Notes under the pieces: generated by a model | Databases searched by the model: none | What the model saw: the letters and a program-made list of their open reading frames with translations, nothing else | What the model was told of the DNA's origin: nothing | Assembly: GCF_009856445.1 (NCBI RefSeq) | Contig: NZ_WMFA01000005.1 | Span: 62,001 to 126,000, forward strand | DNA from: Halobacillus litoralis | Lineage (GTDB): Bacteria; Bacillota; Bacilli; Bacillales; Halobacillaceae | Direction: 5' to 3' | DNA: 64,000 nt | Part shown: positions 43,261-53,658 of the stretch, piece by piece | How positions within the stretch are numbered: position 1 is the first letter of the stretch | Layout of the letters: every line of letters starts with the position of its first letter | Translations under genes and position numbers: made by a program

Positions 43261-43964
43261 GATTGCAATACCTCCTCTAACCATTCCATTTCCTTTTGAT
43301 GTTGTTTCAATTTTTCTTCATCAGGGGAAGTTGCTTGCTTCATCTGTTTCACAATATATTGTTTCTTCTTCCATTCCTCTTTGCATTTCTTAATAAACGG
43401 ATCCGGTCGTTTCTTTAATAAGAATGGCCCGAGCCACATTTCTTTCTCTATCACCTGCTGATGGTAAGAGGAGGAAGGATCTCCCTTTTCTGCAACAAGG
43501 ACTTCATAAATGTGCCCACTTTCCTCTACAATTGCCTCATCCACGAGTGTATAGTCATGCTGGAAGAACCACCTTCTTAAAGACCTGGAATCGATGTTGG
43601 GCTGCACGACAATCCGGTGGACATTAGAAAGCTTCTCCTTCCCTTTTTCCAGAATATCACGGATTAAAGGTCCACCCATACCTGCAATGACCACTTGCTT
43701 TATCTCTCCTGGATCAACAACTGCGAGCCCGTCCCCGAGACGGACTTCGATGCGGTTCTCAAGCTTATGTTTTTCCACTTCGCTTTTCGCACTATCATAC
43801 GGGCCTTGATTTACTTCTCCTGCAACAGCTCTTGCTTCCGGGTCCTTCAGGCATACAAAGCACGGAAGATACGCGTGATCCGAACCGATGTCAGCAAAAT
43901 GGGCCCCCTCCGGTAAATAATCAGCAACAAGTGCTAAACGTTGGGATAATTGATTAACATTCAT
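43257..43964 (-). CDS. trmK: tRNA (adenine-22-N1)-methyltransferase TrmK
   Basis: A 235-residue SAM-dependent enzyme that methylates A22 in the D-arm of some tRNAs. The SAM loop is HFADIGSDHAYLP, the motif IV region is VVIAGMGGPLI, and the C-terminal third is a coiled coil (about 180-235) that grips tRNA. B. subtilis name yqfN, paired with yqfO as here. Confidence 0.93.
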   Translation of the reverse strand: MNVNQLSQRLALVADYLPEGAHFADIGSDHAYLPCFVCLKDPEARAVAGEVNQGPYDSAKSEVEKHKLENRIEVRLGDGLAVVDPGEIKQVVIAGMGGPLIRDILEKGKEKLSNVHRIVVQPNIDSRSLRRWFFQHDYTLVDEAIVEESGHIYEVLVAEKGDPSSSYHQQVIEKEMWLGPFLLKKRPDPFIKKCKEEWKKKQYIVKQMKQATSPDEEKLKQHQKEMEWLEEVLQS

Positions 43965-43981
43965 AGACTCTTTCCTCTCAT

Positions 43982-44018
43982 AAAAGAAAAGCTTTCTGAT
44001 TGGCCAGAAAGCTTTTCG
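43982..44018 (-). terminator. Terminator of cccA
   Basis: On the minus strand GAAAAGCTTTCTG-GCCAAT-CAGAAAGCTTTTC followed by TTTTA. Confidence 0.87.
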
Positions 44019-44033
44019 TTCTTCATCTTATTG

Positions 44034-44402
44034 TTATTTCTTTTCGGCCAGCCATTCAGCCAATTTAGTTGCTTGCTCTCCTGTATAAAGACCAGCAGGC
44101 ATGGCTGAGCCTTTACCATTTACGATGATGTCATTAATTTCTTCAGCTGAATAGCGGCTTCCTACTTCTTGAAGGTTAGGGCCGGCTCCTCCGCCAAGAT
44201 CTCCACCGTGGCAGCTTGCACATTGGTTCTGATACAATTCTTCAGGACTTGCACTTGCGGTTTCTTCTTGCTTCTCACCGCCGCCCTCTTCTTCGTTCTG
44301 AATAGCTTCGCGTTGATTAATCCCCGCTGCAGATACGACAATCATAACGACGATCCCCAGTACAGCGATAATGGCGAATGGAATCACAGGGTTCTTTCTC
44401 AT
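44034..44402 (-). CDS. cccA: Membrane-anchored cytochrome c-550
   Basis: A 122-residue c-type cytochrome: a membrane anchor (about residues 8-24), a Glu/Gly-rich linker and one heme domain with CASCH as heme attachment and a Met ligand in GSAMPAG. It carries electrons outside the membrane in the respiratory chain. The ATG at 44402 (MRKNPVIPF) has AAGGAGG nine bases upstream; the frame runs ten codons further. In B. subtilis cccA lies near sigA as here. Confidence 0.92.
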   Translation of the reverse strand: MRKNPVIPFAIIAVLGIVVMIVVSAAGINQREAIQNEEEGGGEKQEETASASPEELYQNQCASCHGGDLGGGAGPNLQEVGSRYSAEEINDIIVNGKGSAMPAGLYTGEQATKLAEWLAEKK

Positions 44403-44510
44403 TTGTTGCAACCTCCTTATGTATTCCCTCATATAGAATTTTCGTGTCTATTCGACTATATTTATTTTACTTGAAAACCGTTACTTATTAAAGAGATTTG
44501 ATGTGAAAAC

Positions 44511-45041
44511 TTATGAAACAATGTAAATTATTAAAAAAATAAAGCCCATGACACCTGAATAGAAAAGCGTTTTCACTTTCCATAACCAACCAAGAAAAAC
44601 CCACAAAATTAAATGTAAAGAGAGAGTTATGTAAAAGGAAAACAAAGAACCTATGATTTGTTGATTAAGATGGACAGTCATCAGCAGCAGAATCAGAGCG
44701 CCATTGAGTAGCGGAATAAAAAGCCAGTCCGGCTGTTTATATTGTAACCAACGAACGTTAATCCATACTCCCATTACAAAACTCGACAAAACCACTGTTT
44801 GCATTATGATTCCCATTTCAGTAAAATAAATGACAAGAAATGAAAGGGGTAACAATAAAGCATTCACTGTTACGAACATATAAAAGCCTAGACTGAGTGC
44901 CCCCGAGCTTTCATTGTTTCCTTGATTTTCACCCTTAGTATAAAGCGCTAACAAAAAATTGCAATATTCATCTGGAAGCAGACGATTTTGTTTCCAGTAC
45001 CTGATTTCATCAACAATGGTTTGTGTCCGTTCATGCTTCAT
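44511..45041 (-). CDS. Unknown membrane protein between sigA and cccA
   Basis: About 176 residues from ATG 45041 (MKHERTQTI) behind TTGGAGG. The N-terminal 50 residues are soluble, with EIRYWKQNRLLPDEYCNFLLALYTKG, which resembles the N-terminal helix pair of DUF2157-like proteins. Four or five membrane helices follow (about 52-74, 80-95, 105-122, 128-150, 155-175). I cannot assign a function. It is not in the B. subtilis order here. Confidence 0.68.
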   Translation of the reverse strand: MKHERTQTIVDEIRYWKQNRLLPDEYCNFLLALYTKGENQGNNESSGALSLGFYMFVTVNALLLPLSFLVIYFTEMGIIMQTVVLSSFVMGVWINVRWLQYKQPDWLFIPLLNGALILLLMTVHLNQQIIGSLFSFYITLSLHLILWVFLGWLWKVKTLFYSGVMGFIFLIIYIVS

Positions 45042-45064
45042 AGCAGCCTCCAAAAGAAAAGATA

Positions 45065-45108
45065 ACTCAGGAGTCCTCCCGCATCCATTTGCGAAAGGAG
45101 CCCTGAGT
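45065..45108 (-). terminator. Imperfect hairpin after sigA
   Basis: On the minus strand ACTCAGG...CCTGAGT with inner CTCCT/AGGA and CGCA/TGCG helices, followed by TATCTTTTCTTTT. Probably the end of the dnaG-sigA operon, though the T-tract is interrupted. Confidence 0.6.
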
Positions 45109-45120
45109 CGGAAAGAACCT

Positions 45121-46254
45121 TTATTCCATGAAGTCCTTCAAACGTTTGCTCCGGCTTGGGTGACGGAGTTTACGCAAAGCCTTCGCTTCAATTTGACGGA
45201 TTCTCTCACGAGTAACCCCAAACACTTTCCCTACTTCTTCAAGTGTTCTTGTACGGCCATCGTCCAAACCGAATCGGAGCCTGAGTACATTTTCTTCTCG
45301 ATCTGTCAATGTATCGAGAACATCCTCAAGTTGTTCTTTTAACAGTTCATAAGCAGCATGATCTGAAGGAGATGTTGCTTCCTGATCTTCAATGAAATCA
45401 CCTAGGTGAGAATCATCTTCCTCCCCGATCGGTGTTTCTAAGGATACAGGTTCTTGTGCAATCTTTAGAATTTCACGCACTTTATCTGGAGTAAGGTCCA
45501 TATCCTGCGCAATCTCTTCCGGTGTTGGTTCACGCCCAAGATCTTGAAGAAGTTGGCGCTGTACTCGGATCAGTTTGTTAATCGTCTCCACCATGTGGAC
45601 AGGAATACGGATTGTACGAGCCTGGTCGGCAATCGCTCTTGTAATTGCCTGTCGAATCCACCATGTGGCATAGGTACTGAATTTGTAACCTTTACGATAA
45701 TCGAACTTTTCTACCGCTTTGATCAGACCCATGTTACCTTCTTGAATCAGATCAAGGAAAAGCATTCCTCGGCCTACATATCTTTTAGCGATACTTACAA
45801 CAAGTCGAAGGTTGGCTTCTGCCAAGTCACGCTTCGCTTCTTCATCACCATTCTCAATACGTTGAGCAAGGCTGATTTCATCTTTGGCAGATAGCAGGTT
45901 CACACGACCGATTTCTTTAAGGTACATACGTACAGGGTCATTGATTTTAACCCCAGGTGGTACACTCAAGTCATTAAGGTCGAACTCTTCCTCTTTATTC
46001 AATTGCTTCATACTTGGATCTGATTCCGAATCCCCGATCACTTCCACACCCTGCTCATTCAGGTGCTCATAGAATTCATCCATCTGATCAGAATCCAGCT
46101 CGAAGCTCGATAGTTTTTCCGCTACCTCTTCATATGCGAGGATCCCTCGTTTTTTCCCTAACTCTACCACTTGCTCTTTCGCTTGCTCAAGTGTCAATTC
46201 TGTTTGGTTCTCATTTTCTTTAGAACGTGATGGCTGCTGTTGCTTATCTGCCAT
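45121..46254 (-). CDS. sigA: RNA polymerase primary sigma factor SigA (RpoD)
   Basis: A 377-residue housekeeping sigma-70 factor. Region 1.1 is short and acidic. Region 1.2 includes [13 protein letters not shown]. Region 2 contains [21 protein letters not shown], which melts and reads the -10. Region 4.2 ends with [22 protein letters not shown], which reads the -35. The start is ATG 46254 (MADKQQQ) behind AAGGAGGGGG; the frame is open ten codons further. It is 37 bases downstream of dnaG in the classic macromolecular-synthesis operon. Confidence 0.97.
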   Translation of the reverse strand: MADKQQQPSRSKENENQTELTLEQAKEQVVELGKKRGILAYEEVAEKLSSFELDSDQMDEFYEHLNEQGVEVIGDSESDPSMKQLNKEEEFDLNDLSVPPGVKINDPVRMYLKEIGRVNLLSAKDEISLAQRIENGDEEAKRDLAEANLRLVVSIAKRYVGRGMLFLDLIQEGNMGLIKAVEKFDYRKGYKFSTYATWWIRQAITRAIADQARTIRIPVHMVETINKLIRVQRQLLQDLGREPTPEEIAQDMDLTPDKVREILKIAQEPVSLETPIGEEDDSHLGDFIEDQEATSPSDHAAYELLKEQLEDVLDTLTDREENVLRLRFGLDDGRTRTLEEVGKVFGVTRERIRQIEAKALRKLRHPSRSKRLKDFME

Positions 46255-46291
46255 AAGTCCCCCTCCTTCCAACAATCTATACAAACTCTAC

Positions 46292-48103
46292 CTAGTGATG
46301 TTTTAACTCTTTTCTGCGTTTGATGATTTCCATCGCAATTTCTGCTGCCCGGATCGGCTCATTTTGCTGTTCAGCCTTTTTCAACTCAGATTCAAGGTTT
46401 CTAATATCCGTTCGATCCCACTGTTCTGATCGAATCCTTGAGATGTAATCATGGATTTCCTGATCAGAAACTTCTTCGCTGACAGGGGCCATTGCAAGCT
46501 CGATCGCCAAATTTTTAATGGAAGCATCTTCAATCATCTCGACGAACTGACTGATATCCGATTCATTGCCGTCTTCATAATATGCATAAAGATGGGTGAC
46601 AATGACCTGATGGTCTTCAATATTGAAAGCTCCTCCGATTTCCTCTTGAACTTTATCAGCGATATATGGATCTCTCAACATATACGCAATCAGTTTTCTT
46701 TCTGCATTATGAAAAGCGGGTAAAAGTTTTTTTTGAACCGTTGGCTGCCTTGTATCATTAGTATATCGGTTCTTTGGCTCCTTATCCTTGACACCGCTTT
46801 GCGATCGAATACGCTGAACTTCTTCTTTTAGAGTCTCTACGGAGAGCTGAAATTCTGTAGCGATCTCATTCAGGTAATGCTCTCGTTCGACAGCACGGTC
46901 AAGCCCTGCAATCTCTTGTAATACCTTTTCGATATAAGTGATGCGATCTCCTTCTACTTGCAGATTATAATCTCTACGCAAGTAATTCATCATAAAGGAA
47001 ATATACGTATCACTCGTATCGATAATTTCACGTTTAAATCGGTCCCCTCCATACTTTTGAATGAAATCATCCGGATCGAGTTCATCAGGGACACGAGCAA
47101 CGTACGTTTGACAGCCCACGCTTTTTAAGAGCTTCGCTGCTTTAACAGCTGCTTCAATTCCAGCGCGGTCCCCGTCATAGCAAATGATGATCTGTTCTGC
47201 GTATTTCTTCAAAAGGTTCGCCTGGATATTTGATAACGATGTACCCATTGTGCCTACGGCATGGTGAATACCCGCCTGATCAGCAGAGATGACATCTCCG
47301 AAACCTTCGAACAGGATCACCGTTTTTTCCTTTCGGATGGCGGAGCGGGCAAGGTCGAAGTTATAAAGCAGACGCCCCTTGTGGAAAAGTTCCGTCTCCG
47401 GACTGTTTAGATATTTGGGTTCCTGTTGTCCAAGAGACCTTCCTGCAAAAGCTACGGTTTTCCCTAAGTGATTCCTTAGTGGGAAAATCACTCTCCCACG
47501 GAACCTGTCCGCATATTCTCCATGATCATTGGTACTGAGCAATCCTGCCTTGACCATTGATTGTGGATGATACCCTTTCTTTTCAAGGAAAGTTACAACA
47601 AAGTCTCTGGAATCCGGTGAATATCCTATTTGATATTTCTGGATCGTTTCATCGGTAAAACCACGGTCGATTAAATACTGATATGCTTCCCGACCATCCT
47701 TGGAATTCTTTAACAAATGGTGGTATAATTTAGTCAACCATTGATGGGCTTCAAGCATCGACTGAGATTCCTGGCTCTTTTCTGACGGAGCTTCTTCAGA
47801 TAGTTGATCAGGAAGATCAGTACCTGTCTGCTCAGCCAGTTGTTTTAGTGCCTGGATAAAACTAAACCCTTCAATCTCCATCAGGAAGGTATAGACATTC
47901 CCTCCCTTTCCACAACCAAAGCAATGAAAGATCTGCTTATCTTGAGAAACGGAAAAGGAAGGAGTGTTTTCCCCATGGAAAGGACAAAGGCCGAAATGGT
48001 TCCTGCCTTGTTTCTTCAAATCGACGTAATTGCCGATCACTTCTACAATATCCGTTGATCTTCTAATTTCATCGACTTTTTCTTCTGGAATATGTCCAGC
48101 CAT
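46292..48103 (-). CDS. dnaG: DNA primase DnaG
   Basis: A 603-residue enzyme making RNA primers for replication. The N-terminal CHC2 zinc ribbon reads CPFHGENTPSF...FHCFGCGKGG. The TOPRIM core has FEGFGDVISADQAG (Glu) and CYDGDRAGIEA (Asp pair). The C-terminal part (about 440-603) is the helicase-binding domain. A KDKEPKNRYTNDTRQPT linker separates the parts. It is preceded by yqxD and followed by sigA. Confidence 0.96.
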   Translation of the reverse strand: MAGHIPEEKVDEIRRSTDIVEVIGNYVDLKKQGRNHFGLCPFHGENTPSFSVSQDKQIFHCFGCGKGGNVYTFLMEIEGFSFIQALKQLAEQTGTDLPDQLSEEAPSEKSQESQSMLEAHQWLTKLYHHLLKNSKDGREAYQYLIDRGFTDETIQKYQIGYSPDSRDFVVTFLEKKGYHPQSMVKAGLLSTNDHGEYADRFRGRVIFPLRNHLGKTVAFAGRSLGQQEPKYLNSPETELFHKGRLLYNFDLARSAIRKEKTVILFEGFGDVISADQAGIHHAVGTMGTSLSNIQANLLKKYAEQIIICYDGDRAGIEAAVKAAKLLKSVGCQTYVARVPDELDPDDFIQKYGGDRFKREIIDTSDTYISFMMNYLRRDYNLQVEGDRITYIEKVLQEIAGLDRAVEREHYLNEIATEFQLSVETLKEEVQRIRSQSGVKDKEPKNRYTNDTRQPTVQKKLLPAFHNAERKLIAYMLRDPYIADKVQEEIGGAFNIEDHQVIVTHLYAYYEDGNESDISQFVEMIEDASIKNLAIELAMAPVSEEVSDQEIHDYISRIRSEQWDRTDIRNLESELKKAEQQNEPIRAAEIAMEIIKRRKELKHH

Positions 48104-48140
48104 AAGATCACCATACTACTCAATTATTCTCGTTCAAAGC

Positions 48141-48602
48141 TTAAATTCCTTCATGTTCTGACAACAATTTTTGGAAAACAGATCGGAACTTTGCGCGATC
48201 ATCCGCTGTAAATGCCGATGGACCCTTCCATTTCTTTCTCTGCTTCATCGTTTGCTGCCGTATGAACTTTTGGTTCATGATGTTATCTGCATCATTTTCT
48301 CTAACCAGTTTACCTCTTGGAGTAAGTACATAAACCCCTTTAGAAGTCAATAATACAGCCAGAGAAAGATCCTGGGTAATGACGACATCGCCTTCTTCCA
48401 CTTGATTAAGGATATACATATCGACAGATTGCGATCCATCATCCATGAACCTCCATCCAGCCTCTGCCTTCTCTTGGCTATAATGATTAACGGTCGCTAT
48501 GAAATAAGGATGTAGATCGTACTGCATACAAACATCGATGATTTCTTCTTGTACTGGACAGCTATCTGCATCGACATAAATATGAACATTTAAATTTGGC
48601 AT
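48141..48602 (-). CDS. yqxD: YaiI/YqxD family protein (DUF188)
   Basis: A protein with the family signature HIYVDADSCPVQEEI near the start, then SVDMYILNQVEEGDVVITQDLSLA and the end block TPRGKLVRENDADNIM. It is a small PIN-like domain protein with no settled function. I place the start at ATG 48602 (153 residues, the usual family length). No good ribosome site precedes that ATG. The frame is open 48 codons further upstream, but that stretch reads through TATAAT promoter-like sequences. An AAGGAGG at 48641-48635 is followed by no in-frame start codon. Confidence 0.8.
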   Translation of the reverse strand: MPNLNVHIYVDADSCPVQEEIIDVCMQYDLHPYFIATVNHYSQEKAEAGWRFMDDGSQSVDMYILNQVEEGDVVITQDLSLAVLLTSKGVYVLTPRGKLVRENDADNIMNQKFIRQQTMKQRKKWKGPSAFTADDRAKFRSVFQKLLSEHEGI

Positions 48603-48816
48603 AGTATCAATATTTCTACAATAAGCGGTAGAATCCTCCTTAAAAGTGAATGTTTTATTTTTCTGAAAAGTAAGTGCCTTTAATAGCGCATGGTCAGAAA
48701 ATTTTTTTAGGAATGGACATCCCTTCATTATAAGGATTTTTACCACAAATAGATATTATAATACATTCCTATCGTTTACGCTATGTCTAATTGTACCTAA
48801 TTTCATTCTTCCCAAC

Positions 48817-48845
48817 AAAAGTCGCGCTTAATCAAAGCGCGACTT
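48817..48845 (-). terminator. Terminator of yqfL
   Basis: On the minus strand AAGTCGCGCTT-TGATT-AAGCGCGACTT followed by TTGTT. Eleven perfect pairs. Confidence 0.8.
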
Positions 48846-48857
48846 CCGCTATTTGTA

Positions 48858-49670
48858 CTATTCCTGGGCATTCTGACGTAATTTGTTCATAATAACATTG
48901 GCTGTCTCTTCAACCGCTTTGTTTGAAACATCAATTACTGGACAACCAATCCGCTCCACAATCCGGTTGAAATGATCGATTTCCTGTTGAATACGTGTCA
49001 TATTCGCATAGCTTGCCTGATCTCCAAGTCCTAATGACTTTAATCTTTCTTTTCTTATATCATTTAGTTTTTCTGCACTGATACTCAAGCCTATGCATTT
49101 ATCGGGATCGACGCGGAATAATTCAGATGGTGGCTGTACTTCCGGTACAATCGGTACATTCGCGACCTTCAGGCGTTTGTGAGCCAAATACTGAGACAAT
49201 GGAGTCTTGGATGTTCTAGAAACACCAATCAGTACGATATCGGCTTTGGATATGCCCCGTGGGTCACGACCATCATCGTACCGAACAGCAAATTCGATGG
49301 CCTCTACTCTCTTAAAGTAATCTTCGTCCAATTTATGAACAAGCCCCGGCTCAAGGCGAGGTTTAATTTGCAGATGGTTTTCCATAACCTCCATCATTGG
49401 TCCCATAATATCCACACACTGAATGCCGTGTTTTTCAGCTTCTTGTTTCAGGTGCTGTCTGAACTCTGGAATCACTAATGTAAAACCGATCATTGCTTTA
49501 TGTTCTTTGGCTTGCTGGACCGCTTCGTTAATCGTCCCTTTATCTTCTACATAAGGGATTCGCTGCAAATCAAAAGGTCCATCATCAAACTGACTGAGAC
49601 AAGCTTTTACGACCAGTTCTGCGGTCTCCCCAACTGAATCTGATAAGACATAAATTAAGGGCTTTTCCAT
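48858..49670 (-). CDS. yqfL: Pyruvate, phosphate dikinase regulatory protein family (YqfL)
   Basis: A 270-residue DUF299 protein, related to bifunctional kinase/pyrophosphorylases that switch PEP synthase or pyruvate phosphate dikinase. The N-terminal [13 protein letters not shown] and the P-loop [15 protein letters not shown] are both diagnostic. In B. subtilis YqfL modulates gluconeogenic control by CcpN. The start is ATG 49670 behind GGAGGAGGG; the longer frame would overlap ccpN. It lies 25 bases after ccpN in one transcript. Confidence 0.92.
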   Translation of the reverse strand: MEKPLIYVLSDSVGETAELVVKACLSQFDDGPFDLQRIPYVEDKGTINEAVQQAKEHKAMIGFTLVIPEFRQHLKQEAEKHGIQCVDIMGPMMEVMENHLQIKPRLEPGLVHKLDEDYFKRVEAIEFAVRYDDGRDPRGISKADIVLIGVSRTSKTPLSQYLAHKRLKVANVPIVPEVQPPSELFRVDPDKCIGLSISAEKLNDIRKERLKSLGLGDQASYANMTRIQQEIDHFNRIVERIGCPVIDVSNKAVEETANVIMNKLRQNAQE

Positions 49671-49695
49671 AAACGATCCCTCCTCCCCACTGAAA

Positions 49696-50325
49696 TCACA
49701 GGTGTTGGTCCCTGGCCAACTCCACAAGTGCTTTCGTTATATTTGTTTTCGTCAGTCGGCCCACTACTTTCAATCCTTCGTCAACAGGTTGGACGACTGG
49801 AAGACCATCAATTTGTTTTTCAATCAACTTCTGGGCGGCATCCAATAACAAATCTTCAGGTTCACAAACCGTTATATTTGGCATTCTTGTCATAATGATA
49901 TGGACAGGAACGGACGTTAAGTCCTGATTGCCGATACTCGCTCTGAGCAGATCTTTCCTTGATAACACCCCAGTTAGTATGGAATGTTGATCCGTCACAA
50001 ACAGAGTCCCTACATCCTCTAAAAACATGGCACAAATGGCATCATAAACCGATACATCTTCTTCGACAACGATCGGGCGGGATTGATATTCATCCACTTT
50101 GAACTTCTTCAGTTTTTCAGTAAAGAGTTCAGACCCTGTTTTGCCCGTGAAGAAGTAACCCACCCGTGGGCGGGCGTCCAAGAAACCTGCCATTGTCAAA
50201 ATAGCTAAGTCTGGACGCAGCGTAGCCCGTGTCAAGTTCAACTGATCCGCTATATTCTCACCTGTGATTGGCCCGTTATCTTTCACAATTTGAATGATTT
50301 GTTCTTGCCTGTTCGATAGTTCCAA
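49696..50325 (-). CDS. ccpN: Transcriptional repressor CcpN
   Basis: A 209-residue regulator: a DeoR/GntR-like winged helix (about 5-60, [21 protein letters not shown]) followed by two CBS domains (about 80-135 and 145-205). CcpN (YqzB) represses gluconeogenic genes gapB and pckA and the small RNA SR1 in B. subtilis, and responds to ATP/ADP. It is coupled to yqfL as in that species. TATAAT at about 50 bases upstream could be its -10. Confidence 0.93.
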   Translation of the reverse strand: MELSNRQEQIIQIVKDNGPITGENIADQLNLTRATLRPDLAILTMAGFLDARPRVGYFFTGKTGSELFTEKLKKFKVDEYQSRPIVVEEDVSVYDAICAMFLEDVGTLFVTDQHSILTGVLSRKDLLRASIGNQDLTSVPVHIIMTRMPNITVCEPEDLLLDAAQKLIEKQIDGLPVVQPVDEGLKVVGRLTKTNITKALVELARDQHL

Positions 50326-50406
50326 TCTTTCTTCACCCCGATCACTAACTGTGACATACTATTTATTAATTATAGCTCATTTTTAATTATCGGAAAAGAA
50401 AGCTGA

Positions 50407-52491
50407 TTAGAACTGTTGTTTCCATTCAACGGCATTCAAGTCGGCGAATGCATAGACATCGTTAGAAATTTGCTTTAATAAACCTAAGCGGTTCCGACGT
50501 ATGCTCTCGTCTTCCGCCATGACCATCGTTGCATCAAAGAACGTATGAATGGGACTAGCAAGCTTGGATAAATGGTCCAGGGCCAAATCCAGTTGATTCT
50601 TTCGTAATGCTTGTCGATAGTCTTCCTGAATGTGTTGATAAGCCTCATGCAATTGTCGCTCTTGTTCATTCTCAAACAATGAAGGATCAACATCCGCAGT
50701 GTCTGCCTTTTTGGCTAAATTCAGCACACGGCCGAGTGCTTCATGGACGGATTTGAAAGAAGGTTCCTGACGTTTTTCTACTAAAAGGACGGCTTTTGCT
50801 TTCGTTATAGGATAGACACCGATGCCTCTAGCCAACACAGCTTCCACAACATCTGGAGCAATCCCTTCTTCTCTCATTAAGTAAGCCGCACGTACGCGGA
50901 AGAATTCACGCAAGTCTTTATGGACTTCTTTTTCATCACGAGTTGGGAGTTCCAATTCATAATAAAATTGATGCACGAGATCAATCAATTGTTCGACTGG
51001 AATGGACCATCCATGAGCCGTTAAGGTTTGCAGAATCCCTAAAGCCTGACGTCTCAATCCGTAAGGGTCCTGTGAACCTGTCGGAATGATGCCGATGGAG
51101 ATACTACCTACAATCGTATCGAGCTTATCTGCAATACTTACAAGAGAACCGATGGTAGATGCAGGTACGGCTCCATTGGCTTGACGAGGCATGTAATGCT
51201 CATTGATAGCCACGGCCACCTCTTCATCCTCACCGAAGATACGAGCATACTTTTCCCCCATCGTTCCTTGTAATTCTGTGAATTCATCAACCATCTGAGT
51301 TACAAGATCGAACTTGCAAATTTCGGCTGCCCGTTTCGCTTTTTGCAGTTGAGCTTCTTCTAGGCCGATCCATTCACCAAGTTTTCCAGTAATGGCTACA
51401 ATCCGTTGTACTTTATCTGCTAACGTTCCAAGTTCCTCCTGATAGACCATGCGAGAAAGCTTCTGCATTTTTTCATCAATGCTTCCCTTTTGGTCTTCTT
51501 CATAGAAGAACTGAGCATCCTTAAGGCGTGCTTTCAAAACTTTTTCGTTACCTCTTGCCACGGTCTCTATGTGCTGGTCATCCCCATTACGAACACCGAC
51601 AAAATGAGGTTTCAACTGTCCGTTCAAAGAACGTACCGGAAAATACCGCTGATGCTCCTTCATTGATGTAACTAGGGCTTCTTCAGGGATTTCAAGGAAT
51701 TCGTCTGAGAAAGTGCCACTGAAAACGGTCGGATACTCAACTAAGTGCGTCACTTCGTTCAATAAATCCTCGTCAATCATCAGCTTCCACTCATTTTCAC
51801 TTTCAAGCTTCCTCAACTGATTAACAATCTCCGATTTTCTTTCCTCCACGGATGCCATGACATATTGGTCTTTCAACGTTTGTTCATAAGCATCAGCTTC
51901 TGCTACTGTGGTCTGGGACCCTAAGAAGCGATGGCCGTATGTCGTATTGCCAGTATCTACGCCTTCGATTGTGAAAGGGATGACTTCTTCTCCGAAAAGA
52001 CCGATCATCCATCGGATTGGACGTGCATAACGAAGGTCGCGATTTCCCCATCGCATGTTTTTTGGGAAGGTTAGCGATAAGAAAACATCCCGAAAGTTTT
52101 GAAGAAGGTTTGTGGTCGGTTCTCCTTCAATAAACTTATTGACGTGGACATATTCCGTTCCCTTGATTTCTTTGAAATAGATATCATCTACATCTTTCCC
52201 TTGACCTTTAGAAAATCCGATGGCCGCTTTCGTCCAGTTTCCTTCTTCATCAAGAGCGATTTTTTTGGCTGGACCTTTTGCTTCCTCTTCAATATCTGGC
52301 TGCTTTTCTTCAACGTTTGTAATTTTAACGGCCAATCTTCTTGGGGTAGCAAAGCCGGTGATTTCCCCATAAGGAATCCGGTTATCCTTGAACCATTGAA
52401 CTGTTTTATCCTCCAGCTGATCCAAAGCATCATTGATAAAGCGAGCGGGAAGCTCTTCTACACCTAGTTCAAATAATACGGTATTACTCAT
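50407..52491 (-). CDS. glyS: Glycine-tRNA ligase beta subunit
   Basis: A 694-residue tRNA-binding subunit of the alpha2-beta2 glycyl-tRNA synthetase. It begins [17 protein letters not shown], the hallmark of GlyS. The C-terminal 200 residues hold the DALR-type anticodon-binding region. Its ATG lies eight bases inside the end of glyQ. Expression is governed by the T-box ahead of glyQ. Confidence 0.96.
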   Translation of the reverse strand: MSNTVLFELGVEELPARFINDALDQLEDKTVQWFKDNRIPYGEITGFATPRRLAVKITNVEEKQPDIEEEAKGPAKKIALDEEGNWTKAAIGFSKGQGKDVDDIYFKEIKGTEYVHVNKFIEGEPTTNLLQNFRDVFLSLTFPKNMRWGNRDLRYARPIRWMIGLFGEEVIPFTIEGVDTGNTTYGHRFLGSQTTVAEADAYEQTLKDQYVMASVEERKSEIVNQLRKLESENEWKLMIDEDLLNEVTHLVEYPTVFSGTFSDEFLEIPEEALVTSMKEHQRYFPVRSLNGQLKPHFVGVRNGDDQHIETVARGNEKVLKARLKDAQFFYEEDQKGSIDEKMQKLSRMVYQEELGTLADKVQRIVAITGKLGEWIGLEEAQLQKAKRAAEICKFDLVTQMVDEFTELQGTMGEKYARIFGEDEEVAVAINEHYMPRQANGAVPASTIGSLVSIADKLDTIVGSISIGIIPTGSQDPYGLRRQALGILQTLTAHGWSIPVEQLIDLVHQFYYELELPTRDEKEVHKDLREFFRVRAAYLMREEGIAPDVVEAVLARGIGVYPITKAKAVLLVEKRQEPSFKSVHEALGRVLNLAKKADTADVDPSLFENEQERQLHEAYQHIQEDYRQALRKNQLDLALDHLSKLASPIHTFFDATMVMAEDESIRRNRLGLLKQISNDVYAFADLNAVEWKQQF

Positions 52492-53371
52492 GATAACCCT
52501 CCTCCTTCTTCAGCATAGGGAAGCCGAGACGCTCCCTTTCCTCTACATAGGTTTTAGCAATCTTCCTCGCCAGGTTTCTCACACGGGAAATATAACCAGT
52601 TCTTTCCGTTACACTAATGACTCCTTTTGCATCAAGCAAATTAAACGTGTGAGAACACTTCAACACATAGTCATAGGCTGGGAAAACAAGGCCTTGTTCC
52701 ATAATTCGCTGTGCTTCCTTTTCATAAGTCGAGAATAGGTTGAACAACATATCCTCATCAGAAGCTTCGAAAGTATAAACGGAATGTTCATATTCCGGCT
52801 GAGTGAAAATATCTCCTACTGTCACTCCATTGGTCCATTCTAATTCAAAGACATTTTCTTTATCCTGAATGTAAGATGCCAGTCTTTCAAGACCGTATGT
52901 GATTTCTGCAGAAACAGGCTTCGCTTCAAGACCTCCGATTTGCTGGAAATAGGTGAACTGCGTGATTTCCATCCCATCAAGCCATACTTCCCAACCAAGA
53001 CCTGCGGCGCCTAGCGTTGGGTTTTCCCAGTTATCTTCTACAAACCGAATGTCGTGTTTCTTAGGGTCAATTCCAAGAGCTTCAAGTGACTCTAAATATA
53101 ATTCCTGGATATTATCAGGAGAAGGTTTCATGATGACCTGAAACTGATGGTGTTGATATAAACGGTTCGGGTTTTGGCCATAACGACCATCAGCAGGACG
53201 GCGGGACGGCTCGACATAGGCAACGTTCCATGGCTCAGGTCCGAGACTTCGTAACAACGTCATAGGAGACATCGTTCCTGCCCCTTTTTCAGTATCGTAG
53301 GCTTGCATAAGAAGACAGCCTTGTTTTGACCAATGATTTTGCAAAGTTAAGATCATGTCTTGAATATTCAT
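52484..53371 (-). CDS. glyQ: Glycine-tRNA ligase alpha subunit
   Basis: A 295-residue catalytic subunit that activates glycine and charges tRNA-Gly. Class II features include [34 protein letters not shown] and the final CFNL-like block [17 protein letters not shown]. The start is ATG 53371 (MNIQDMIL) behind AGGAGG; the frame continues upstream into the T-box terminator but has no site there. Confidence 0.96.
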   Translation of the reverse strand: MNIQDMILTLQNHWSKQGCLLMQAYDTEKGAGTMSPMTLLRSLGPEPWNVAYVEPSRRPADGRYGQNPNRLYQHHQFQVIMKPSPDNIQELYLESLEALGIDPKKHDIRFVEDNWENPTLGAAGLGWEVWLDGMEITQFTYFQQIGGLEAKPVSAEITYGLERLASYIQDKENVFELEWTNGVTVGDIFTQPEYEHSVYTFEASDEDMLFNLFSTYEKEAQRIMEQGLVFPAYDYVLKCSHTFNLLDAKGVISVTERTGYISRVRNLARKIAKTYVEERERLGFPMLKKEEGYHE

Positions 53372-53394
53372 ACGTTTCCTCCTAGATAATGAGT

Positions 53395-53620
53395 GTTTCA
53401 AAAGAAAAGAGACCCCGTCCCTACGTCTGCATACAGACATAGGGACGGGGTCTCCGCGGTTCCACCCTAATTGCTTCCTCTAAATAAGGAAGCCACTTTC
53501 ATCATTGCTCCAGAACGCCTTCACCAGTCGGCTTCCGCTTGTCTCTCACCGTCACAAGCTCGCTTTTGGAAACGTAAAAACCGGTTACTACTCTCTTTCA
53601 CAGCAACACGTTATTTAGTA
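53395..53620 (-). promoter_or_regulatory. Glycine T-box riboswitch of glyQS
   Basis: On the minus strand the T-box sequence AGGGTGGAACCGCG lies at 53469-53455. It pairs in the antiterminator form. Behind it stands a terminator GAGACCCCGTCCCTA/TAGGGACGGGGTCTC followed by TTTTCTTTT (53401-53455). Upstream, AGAGAGTAGTAACC fits the stem I motifs and GAAGGCGTTC (53523-53514) presents GGC, a glycine codon, as likely specifier. Uncharged tRNA-Gly would allow read-through. Confidence 0.9.
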
Positions 53621-53625
53621 ATAGA

Positions 53626-53655
53626 ATCATACTCTAATTTCAGCAAAATTGTCAA
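53626..53655 (-). promoter_or_regulatory. Promoter of the glyQS T-box leader
   Basis: On the minus strand a perfect TTGACA, 18 bases, TATGAT. Its -35 lies right after the recO stop codon. Confidence 0.75.
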
Positions 53656-53658
53656 ACC

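Noticed and set aside
48603-48746. 48-codon N-terminal extension of yqxD
   Set aside because: It runs through TATAAT promoter-like sequences, lacks a ribosome site and exceeds the normal family length.
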